Source: Nitrospirota bacterium (GTDB lineage: Bacteria; Nitrospirota; Thermodesulfovibrionia; UBA6902). Taken from it: a DNA stretch of 6,107 nt. The position numbers and the translations under genes were made by a program. The notes beneath the pieces were generated by a model that worked only from the letters and a program-made list of their open reading frames with translations, was not told the DNA's origin and searched no databases. Positions 1 through 5,315 of the stretch are shown here, in pieces (within the stretch, counting starts at the first letter, position 1; every line of letters starts with the position of its first letter). Location: positions 1 through 6,107 of the forward strand of contig WFVK01000117.1 in the NCBI GenBank assembly GCA_015491705.1, written 5' to 3'.

Positions 1-16
1 AAAAAAGGAGGGACAG

Positions 17-442
17 ATGAAATTCTGGGAAAAGATTCAGGAAGACCTCAGAAAAAATATCCAAGAGGGTCTTTCTTTTGTAAAGGAAGGCGGTGAGGCG
101 GTCTCACAAAAGATAGGCATGCTTACAGATGAGGGTAAAAAGAAATACAAGGTCTTTAACCTCAACATGAAGGTCCAGGATGAATTTGCAAAACTGGGGG
201 GGGAAATTTATGACCTTACAACCAGGAAATCCAAGAACCCCCTGCGGAACAGAAAGGTGATTTCAATTATATCAAGGATAAACAAGCTGGAGGCCCAGAT
301 AACAAAACTTGAACAAACGAAAGATAAAAAGAGCGTAAAAACCGCTGCAAAGAAAACCACCGCAAAGAAAAAAACCACGCGCAAACGTAAATGCGCTCGC
401 CGAACCAGTACGGAACCGCAGTCCGGGGAGACGAAAGCATAG
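17..442 (+). CDS. Small basic helical protein with histone-like Lys/Ala/Thr tail, function unknown
   Basis: This is a 141-residue protein that I cannot assign to a named family. Residues 1-100 are charged and predicted mostly helical. A short coiled-coil-like stretch (about 80-100, INKLEAQITKLEQ) is followed by a tail at 101-141 dominated by Lys, Ala, Thr and Arg (AAKKTTAKKKTTRKRK). Such tails occur in bacterial histone H1-like and other nucleic-acid-binding proteins, so binding of DNA, RNA or another polyanion is a plausible inference. There is no signal peptide or membrane segment, so it should be cytoplasmic. The start is well supported: AAGGAGG at 5-11 lies 5 bases before ATG. The stop is 6 bases before the peptidase gene, suggesting co-transcription. 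A phasin-like or YtxH-like helical protein is an alternative reading. Confidence is high that it is a gene and low on function. Confidence 0.8.
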   Translation: MKFWEKIQEDLRKNIQEGLSFVKEGGEAVSQKIGMLTDEGKKKYKVFNLNMKVQDEFAKLGGEIYDLTTRKSKNPLRNRKVISIISRINKLEAQITKLEQTKDKKSVKTAAKKTTAKKKTTRKRKCARRTSTEPQSGETKA

Positions 443-448
443 TAAAAT

Positions 449-1747
449 ATGAAACGGCTTCTGTTCTGCATTATTACGGTTTCCATCTCGATATTCCTTC
501 TGATTAATCTTCTTAAAGGAAACGTTAAAGACAAGCTGCCGGAGAAAGATGCCGTTCCTGCAGTGAATACCCTGAAGACCATCCCGCCGGAAGAGCCGGA
601 GGATCCGATTACGCAGGAGAGGTTTCTTACCATAACAGGCATCGTCCGTCCGAGGGATACCATGGAAGCTATTTTTGATAAACACAACCTGAACAAGGCA
701 GACCTGTCGGCGATATACCGCAGCTCCAGAAAGAAATATAATCTGTCAAGGATATCCGTGGGGAGCGTCTATGCATTCGAGATAGACAGGGAGAAAAACA
801 GGATTCTGAGCATGCAGTACGGGATAAATGACCTGACCTTCCTGAATGTAACCAGGAAGCCCGAAGGGTTCAGCGCCGAGAATGTAAAAATCCCTGTGGA
901 CAAAAGAACAGGCTCTCTCTACATATATATAAAGGGCAATCTCATGAATTCAATGCCGGGTAATCACAGGGAATACCGCCGCCTTGCCCACAAACTTTCA
1001 GAGATATATGCCTGGGATATTGATTTCTCAAGCGACATCAGAAACGGCGACACCGTGAAAATAATCGTTGAAGAGCTGTGGGTCGGGGAGGCCTTCAAGG
1101 GTTACGGAAACATACTGGCAGCCGAGTTTGTCAACAACGGGCAGGTGCATGCAGCATACAGATTCGGGTACGGGGGACATACGGATTATTACGACCGCGA
1201 GGGGAAATCCGTGAAAAAAACCCTCCTGAGGTCACCACTGAAATTCAAATATATAAGCTCGCGTTTCAGCAGGAGGCGCTTTCATCCGAAACTGAAGACT
1301 TACAGGCCGCATCTTGCTGTTGACTATGCCGCGCCGACAGGAACACCGGTGTCGGCTGCGGGAAGCGGGACGGTTGTATTCGCTGGATACAGGGGTCAGA
1401 GCGGAAAAATGGTCAGGATCAGGCACCGCGGAGGTTATGAGACTTACTACGGCCATTTGTCGAAAATCCCCCGCAATATCAGGAGAGGCGCCAGGGTTGA
1501 ACAGGGGGATATTATCGGATATGTAGGGTCAACAGGGCTTGTCACCGGCCCGCATCTCGACTACAGGATCAAACTCAACGGCAGATTTGTCAATCCCCTT
1601 AAGATACATCTGCCGCAGGGCAAATCCGTCCCGGAAAATCTGATGGCGGAGTTCAGAAAGACCGTAAGCAGTCTGGATTCGAGGCTTGCACTCTTAAAAC
1701 GTCCGGTTATTGCGTTTACCGGGAAAAAGAAGAAAACCTCAAGCTGA
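449..1747 (+). CDS. Membrane-anchored M23 family metallopeptidase (Csd3/MepM-like peptidoglycan endopeptidase)
   Basis: This 432-residue protein probably cleaves peptidoglycan cross-links in the periplasm. Residues 4-22 form a hydrophobic signal anchor after KR. A LysM/OapA-like region follows (about 57-115), then a Csd3 N2-like region (about 155-265, with AWDIDFSSDIRNGD and GYGNILAAEF), then the M23 LytM domain (about 265-390). Visible active-site residues are H288 and D292 (HLAVD), H336 (YYGHLS) and H369 (GPHLD). The usual HxH motif reads HxD here, with D371 where the second, zinc-binding His normally stands. Aspartate can bind zinc, and the rest of the domain is intact, so I infer an active or slightly divergent enzyme. 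A basic tail (GKKKK) ends the protein. The ribosome binding site is weak: GGGGAG at 425-430 is 18 bases from ATG. Translation may therefore depend on the upstream gene, 6 bases away. The domain order fits cell-wall growth or remodelling enzymes. Confidence 0.9.
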   Translation: MKRLLFCIITVSISIFLLINLLKGNVKDKLPEKDAVPAVNTLKTIPPEEPEDPITQERFLTITGIVRPRDTMEAIFDKHNLNKADLSAIYRSSRKKYNLSRISVGSVYAFEIDREKNRILSMQYGINDLTFLNVTRKPEGFSAENVKIPVDKRTGSLYIYIKGNLMNSMPGNHREYRRLAHKLSEIYAWDIDFSSDIRNGDTVKIIVEELWVGEAFKGYGNILAAEFVNNGQVHAAYRFGYGGHTDYYDREGKSVKKTLLRSPLKFKYISSRFSRRRFHPKLKTYRPHLAVDYAAPTGTPVSAAGSGTVVFAGYRGQSGKMVRIRHRGGYETYYGHLSKIPRNIRRGARVEQGDIIGYVGSTGLVTGPHLDYRIKLNGRFVNPLKIHLPQGKSVPENLMAEFRKTVSSLDSRLALLKRPVIAFTGKKKKTSS

Positions 1748-1768
1748 ATTATAACGATTATCCCTGAA

Positions 1769-1845
1769 CATAGCGTTGCAAGAGGGGCGGGAGAGCCTGC
1801 CGGAGAACGGCGGCCCCTCTCATGCCGGGGCGGCAATGTTTCAAG
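1769..1845 (+). repeat. Diverged copy of the intergenic structured repeat, folded as one long hairpin
   Basis: Positions 1787-1802 (gcgggagagcctgccg) match the conserved hairpin core at 6061-6076 at 14 of 16 positions, and 1774-1779 carry the CGTTGC of the terminal motif. The stretch is strongly self-complementary. AGAGGGGC (1781-1788) pairs with GCCCCTCT (1813-1820), GCCG (1799-1802) can pair with CGGC around GAGAA, and CGTTGC (1774-1779) can pair with GCAATG (1833-1838). No T-run follows the stem, so it is not a standard intrinsic terminator, although it could protect the 3' end of the peptidase transcript. This copy is degenerate compared with those at 3871 and 6041. Confidence 0.55.
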
Positions 1846-1921
1846 CTTAATGTTGCGTAAACGGGCTGGAGAGCCTGCAATCGGTGTTTTTATGTTAATG
1901 TAAGGTTAATGCAAACGTAAG
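1846..1921 (+). repeat. Short copy of the intergenic structured repeat
   Basis: The left end, cttaatgttgcgtaaa (1846-1861), matches the left end of the 3872 copy. It is followed by GGGCTGGAGAGCCTGC (1863-1878), the conserved hairpin core, in which GGCT and AGCC pair. The right side holds two tandem inverted copies of the terminal motif, 1889-1904 and 1906-1921, spaced exactly 17 bases apart and both ending GTAAG. The second CCCTG/CAGGG hairpin of the other copies is missing, so this is an internally deleted form. It ends 31 bases before the ribosome binding site of the DUF5752 gene and is probably part of that gene's leader. Confidence 0.6.
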
Positions 1922-1952
1922 GTCAGCGTTTACATGCAGGCCATGTATCCGG

Positions 1953-1967
1953 GGAGGAGAACGATTG
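1953..1967 (+). promoter_or_regulatory. Ribosome binding site fixing a TTG start
   Basis: GGAGG at 1953-1957 sits 7 bases before TTG at 1965. No in-frame ATG or GTG lies close enough to use this site, so the DUF5752 gene most probably starts at TTG. Confidence 0.75.
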
Positions 1968-2639
1968 GGAAACAAGATAGAACCTTTTGAATTCAAGCAG
2001 TGTGTCAGTATCGTCAAATCAACGGGCAAGTATGCTTCGAATCTAAGCGAACTCAGAAAGCTGATCTCCCGAGTAGGAGACGAATCCATATTTCATCATG
2101 TTTACCAGTATTTCCTCAAGGGCCATATGCTTGAATATACCAATGATTTCGCGCACTGGGCAGGGGAGCACCTTGAGGAAAGGGCGCTGGCGGAGCGCCT
2201 TTCAAGCATTGACCCTTACACACTGAAATCAGTCACTGAGGTCAGAAAGGAACTGATACGGGAGATCGATGACTTTCTGTCCCATTTTCCCGAGCCGCGC
2301 GATGTCGCGCCAGGCAGCGAATTTTATTTCAACGAGACGGTCAGCCTGGTCTTTCCTGTAGGCGTGAAGACCCGGAATCTTGCCGAATTTCTCGTGGCCA
2401 TAGGCCATATTGATGCAGGGAGCATTTATTACCATTTTTACGATTCAAGGGTGCGCCTCGGCGAGGGCGTGGTGGACGATTTTTCAAGATGGATTGAGCA
2501 TACGCTCTACAGAAAAAGGGTTGCAGACAAAATAAGGGCGATTGATCCGTTCATGCACAGCATAGAGAGCATAAGAGAGCATATTAAAGAGATAGTGGAA
2601 GAGTGTGTGCGTGCGGACATGGAAGGAGTGGAGGATTGA
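1965..2639 (+). CDS. DUF5752 family protein with two tandem homologous domains
   Basis: This soluble 224-residue protein has no signal peptide or membrane segment. It resembles the DUF5752 family as I remember it; the biochemical role is unknown. It is an internal duplication: residues about 8-107 and 120-214 align with an offset of 111-112. Matching blocks are LSELRKLI/LAEFLVAI, SIFHHVYQYF/SIYYHFYDSR, DFAHWAGEHL/DFSRWIEHTL and IDPYT/IDPFM. Conserved aromatic and His residues in the SI(F/Y)(H/Y)H blocks are candidate ligand- or partner-binding positions. It starts at TTG with GGAGG 7 bases upstream. Its TGA overlaps the TTG of the trehalose synthase gene (TTGA), so the two are probably translationally coupled. 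A role as regulator or accessory subunit of that glycosyltransferase is an inference from this junction alone. Confidence in the family is good. Confidence 0.85.
   Translation: MGNKIEPFEFKQCVSIVKSTGKYASNLSELRKLISRVGDESIFHHVYQYFLKGHMLEYTNDFAHWAGEHLEERALAERLSSIDPYTLKSVTEVRKELIREIDDFLSHFPEPRDVAPGSEFYFNETVSLVFPVGVKTRNLAEFLVAIGHIDAGSIYYHFYDSRVRLGEGVVDDFSRWIEHTLYRKRVADKIRAIDPFMHSIESIREHIKEIVEECVRADMEGVED
2623..2638 (+). promoter_or_regulatory. Ribosome binding site and TTGA overlap fixing the start of the trehalose synthase gene
   Basis: AAGGAG at 2623-2628 is 7 bases before TTG at 2636, and that TTG shares two bases with the TGA stop of the DUF5752 gene (2637-2639). A longer reading from 2603 would add 11 residues (CACGHGRSGG after Met) that do not look like the family's N-terminus. 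Confidence 0.7.
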
Positions 2640-3865
2640 TCAGACAATATTCAGGCATTGTCCCCAAGGGGGACCTGCTGCTAATTCAGAAATTATGTGA
2701 AAAATTAAAGGGCAGGTCGTTTATACACGTCAATTCCACACGTGAAGGCGGGGGGGTTGCGGAGATACTGCAACGCATGATCCCGCTCCTGAAAGACCTC
2801 GGAATCGATGCGCGGTGGGAGGTGCTGGAAGGTGACGCCGCGTTTTTTGAAATCACAAAAAAAATTCATAATGCATTGCAGGGCAACAGGGAAAAATTCA
2901 CAAAAAAGATGTGGGAATACTACTACGAAGTCAACAGGAAGAATAAAAGGAATATCAACCTCAATGCCGACGCAGTGCTCATACACGATCCGCAGCCTGC
3001 CGCCCTTATAGATTTCAGGCGCAAATCCTCAAGGTCCGGCAAAAAGATATGGATATGGAGGTGCCATATAGATGTGGCGCATCCCGTATCCGGCGTATGG
3101 CCGAATCTCAAGAAATACATAGTCCAGTATAATTCAGCCATCTTCTCTGTATCCAAATTTGCAAAATCGCTGCCCATAGACGAGTTCATAGTAACACCCT
3201 CGATAGACCCGCTCAGTGATAAAAACAGGGAGTTGACGGACAGGGAGATAAACGAGGTCGGGGAGCAGTTCGGCATACCCCGCGACAAGCCCATCATATT
3301 GCAGGTCTCGCGGTTTGACAGGTTCAAGGATCCCATCGGGGTTATCAATGCATACAAGATCGTAAAAAAATACAATGACTGCAGGCTCATACTCGCCGGC
3401 AGCCCTGCAACAGACGACCCGGAGGGAGAGACCATACTGAATGAAGTAAGGGATTATGCGGGCAATGACCCTGATATACACATACTCCTGCTGCCCCCGG
3501 ACAAACACAAAGAGATAAACGCCCTGCAGAGGATGTCGGACGTGATCCTTCAGAAGTCCATCAAGGAAGGATTCGGTCTTACGGTATCCGAGGCCATGTG
3601 GAAAGAAAAACCCGTAATTGGGGGCGCAGTCGGAGGAATTCCATTGCAGATAGTTCACGGACTTACGGGTTTTGTGGTCTATTCGGTGGAGGGAGCCGCC
3701 TTCAGGATCAGGCAGTTTCTCAATAATCCGGACATGGCGAAGCGCATGGGACAGGAAGGAAGGGAATATGTAAGGAACAACTTCCTCATAACGAGGCAGA
3801 TAAGGGATTACCTCTCCATATGGTATTGCAGCATGAACAGGGGCAGGCATGTGATGGAACTATGA
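2636..3865 (+). CDS. treT: Trehalose glycosyltransferring synthase (GT4 family, TreT-type)
   Basis: This 409-residue retaining GT-B glycosyltransferase has the length expected for archaeal and bacterial TreT (about 410). Known TreT enzymes make trehalose from NDP-glucose and glucose in the cytoplasm, reversibly. Visible motifs, numbered from the TTG start, are NSTREGGGVAE (33-43) in the acceptor domain, HDPQPA (117-122), WRCHID (141-146), SRFDRFKDP (225-233) opening the nucleotide-binding domain, and EGFGLTVSE (311-319). The last is the EX7E catalytic motif with E311 and E319, followed by KPVIGGAVGG. NSTxxGGGVAE and WRCHID are characteristic of TreT rather than of generic GT4 enzymes. The gene is intact and coupled to the DUF5752 gene by a TTGA overlap. 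A 7-G run (2750-2756) encodes the GGG of the first motif. A related trehalose phosphorylase or other GT4 enzyme is the main alternative. Confidence 0.87.
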   Translation: MIRQYSGIVPKGDLLLIQKLCEKLKGRSFIHVNSTREGGGVAEILQRMIPLLKDLGIDARWEVLEGDAAFFEITKKIHNALQGNREKFTKKMWEYYYEVNRKNKRNINLNADAVLIHDPQPAALIDFRRKSSRSGKKIWIWRCHIDVAHPVSGVWPNLKKYIVQYNSAIFSVSKFAKSLPIDEFIVTPSIDPLSDKNRELTDREINEVGEQFGIPRDKPIILQVSRFDRFKDPIGVINAYKIVKKYNDCRLILAGSPATDDPEGETILNEVRDYAGNDPDIHILLLPPDKHKEINALQRMSDVILQKSIKEGFGLTVSEAMWKEKPVIGGAVGGIPLQIVHGLTGFVVYSVEGAAFRIRQFLNNPDMAKRMGQEGREYVRNNFLITRQIRDYLSIWYCSMNRGRHVMEL

Positions 3866-3870
3866 GTTTA

Positions 3871-3995
3871 CCTTAACGTTGCATAAACCGGCGGGAAAGT
3901 CCGCCGTAAAACCCTGTTTAAGGTTCAGGGGTTCAATGGTTATAAGGCGAGGAGTTACTCTCCAGCCCGGTGTGATGGTTTTATGCAAGTGTAAG
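3871..3995 (+). repeat. Complete copy of the intergenic structured repeat with inverted termini
   Basis: The left end cttaacgttgcataaa (3872-3887) and the reverse complement of the right end (3980-3995) agree at 13 of 16 positions. Inside the left end are two hairpins: CGGCGG/CCGCCG (3889-3906, loop about 6) and CCCTG/CAGGG (3912-3930). Near the right end, 3958-3970 is the reverse complement of CCGGGCTGGAGAG, the same core seen directly at 1863-1874, so the inverted symmetry extends inward. The element is flanked by TAC on both sides (3868-3871 region and 3996-3998 if the ends are CTTA/TAAG), a possible but weak target duplication. It carries no open reading frame. It fills most of the gap between the trehalose synthase and the next glycosyltransferase and ends 15 bases before the GGAGG of the latter. 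Confidence 0.7.
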
Positions 3996-4010
3996 TACAT
4001 GCAATGGATT

Positions 4011-4027
4011 GGAGGATGGAAGATGTG
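4011..4027 (+). promoter_or_regulatory. Ribosome binding site favouring a GTG start
   Basis: GGAGG at 4011-4015 lies 9 bases before GTG at 4025. The in-frame ATG at 4016 directly abuts the site, and the in-frame ATG at 4004 precedes it and has no Shine-Dalgarno sequence of its own. GTG is therefore preferred, although an ATG start at 4004 would add only 7 residues. Confidence 0.6.
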
Positions 4028-5314
4028 ACCAATACGAAAATCGCCGAGGAGGTCCAGGAAAGGCTGGCCGTAATAACGGAGGCCGATATACTCGTCGGGA
4101 TACCGAGTTATAACAATGCAGGAACCATAGGTCATGTTGTAAGGGCTGTACAGGCAGGGCTGGCAAAATATTTCCCTGAGAAAAAATCCGTCCTGATCAA
4201 TTCGGACGGAGGTTCCACCGACGGAACAGTTGAGGCGGTACATAAGGCTTCCATCGAGGATTTTCATTCCATCTTCGTCACACACAACAAAAGGGACTTT
4301 CTCAAAATATCCATTCCCTATCACGGGATACCCGGCAAAGGCAGTGCCTTCAGGACAATATTTGAAATTGCAAAGAGACTAAGTGTAAAGGCCTGTGCTG
4401 TTGTGGACGCGGACCTCCGGAGCATCACGCCGGAATGGATCGATCTGCTTTTACGGCCCGTGATTGAGCTGAATTATGACTATGTCGCCCCCTATTACCT
4501 GAGGCACAAGTATGACGGCACCATAACAAACAGTTTTATCTACCCCGTCACGCGCGCCCTTTACGGCAAAAGGATCAGGCAGCCCATAGGCGGGGACTTC
4601 GCTTTTTCGGGAGACCTTGCATCTTTCTTCCTGGAAAAAGATGTCTGGGACACCGACGTCGCAAAATACGGAATAGACATATGGATGACGACAACCGCAG
4701 TCGCCAACCATTTCAGGGTATGCCAGTCCTTTCTGGGCGCAAAGATACACGATGCCAAGGACCCCGCCACGGACCTGAGCGGCATGCTCTACCAGGTTAT
4801 AGGCTCGACATTCGACCTTATGGAAATATATCATGACGTGTGGAAAAACATAAAAGGCTCCGAACCGGTTTCTACCTTCGGTTTCAGATATGCGGTCGGT
4901 CTGGAGCCTGTCATCGTCAATTATGAGAAAATGATTGAAAAGTTCAGGCTCGGCGCAAAAGAACTCTCTTCCATATGGAAGAACTTCATGCCCGGGGATC
5001 TTCATGACTTCATACACAATGAATTAAGCAGTGTCCCGGCGCAATCCTTTAACATACCGGATGACGTGTGGGCGGAGATTGTTTATTATTTTGCGCTTGC
5101 ATACCATGGGAAAAAGATCAACAGGGAGCACCTTCTGAAATCGCTGACACCGCTTTACATCGGACGCGTCGCCTCTTTTGTCATAGATACATGGAACAGC
5201 AGCGCCGCAGAGGTGGAAGAGAAAATAGAAAATTTATGCATAAGCTTTGAAAATAAAAAAGACCTGTTGATTAAACACTGGGAGGGAAAAACCGATTTAA
5301 AGGGGGAAAAATAA
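4025..5314 (+). CDS. GT-A glycosyltransferase resembling mannosylglycerate / glucosyl-3-phosphoglycerate synthase
   Basis: This protein of about 429 residues is probably a cytoplasmic enzyme that transfers a sugar from an NDP-sugar to glycerate or 3-phosphoglycerate, giving a compatible solute or its precursor. Motifs numbered from the GTG start are VGIPSYNNAGTI (24-35) and DGGSTDGT (61-68) for nucleotide binding, PGKGSAFR (103-110), the DxD-type DADLRS (128-133), QPIGGDFAFS (186-195), GIDIW (216-220) and AKIHD (239-243), whose His is a likely metal ligand. The order PGKG, DAD, QP(I/L)GG, GID and a late K-x-H matches GT78 mannosylglycerate synthase and GT81 GpgS as I remember them. The helical C-terminal region (about 300-415) looks more like the GT78 enzyme. 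No dedicated phosphatase gene, needed by the GpgS route, is present here. Acceptor and sugar donor cannot be settled from sequence alone. The next gene starts 1 base after its stop. Confidence 0.75.
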   Translation: MTNTKIAEEVQERLAVITEADILVGIPSYNNAGTIGHVVRAVQAGLAKYFPEKKSVLINSDGGSTDGTVEAVHKASIEDFHSIFVTHNKRDFLKISIPYHGIPGKGSAFRTIFEIAKRLSVKACAVVDADLRSITPEWIDLLLRPVIELNYDYVAPYYLRHKYDGTITNSFIYPVTRALYGKRIRQPIGGDFAFSGDLASFFLEKDVWDTDVAKYGIDIWMTTTAVANHFRVCQSFLGAKIHDAKDPATDLSGMLYQVIGSTFDLMEIYHDVWKNIKGSEPVSTFGFRYAVGLEPVIVNYEKMIEKFRLGAKELSSIWKNFMPGDLHDFIHNELSSVPAQSFNIPDDVWAEIVYYFALAYHGKKINREHLLKSLTPLYIGRVASFVIDTWNSSAAEVEEKIENLCISFENKKDLLIKHWEGKTDLKGEK

Positions 5315-5315
5315 A

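Noticed and set aside
208..696. Open frames on the - strand across the first two genes
   Set aside because: They span the junction of two well-supported + strand genes, and their Ser/Phe/Arg-rich products look like shadow translation of Lys-rich coding sequence.
1781..1820. Intrinsic terminator for the peptidase gene
   Set aside because: The stem is strong, but CATGCCGGGG follows it instead of a T-run.
1865..1880. Resemblance of GGAGAG to the start of a glycine riboswitch
   Set aside because: The rest of that aptamer, such as the conserved GAAGG-GCAA and second-aptamer segments, is absent in every copy, and the following genes are not glycine-related.
2923..3435. 170-codon - strand frame
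   Set aside because: Shadow of treT with no plausible ribosome binding context or domain.
3134..3850. Long open frame (238 codons) on the - strand
   Set aside because: It lies entirely inside the trehalose synthase gene, which has clear family motifs, and its translation shows no recognisable domain.
3918..3946. Possible promoter with TATAAG (3941-3946) before the glycosyltransferase gene
   Set aside because: The matching -35 region (TTAAGG) is weak and overlaps the second hairpin of the repeat, so this is not better than chance.
4004..4024. ATG starts at 4004 or 4016 for the glycosyltransferase
   Set aside because: The GGAGG at 4011-4015 cannot serve either one: 4004 is upstream of it and 4016 touches it. 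GTG at 4025 has correct spacing. The 4004 start is not fully excluded.
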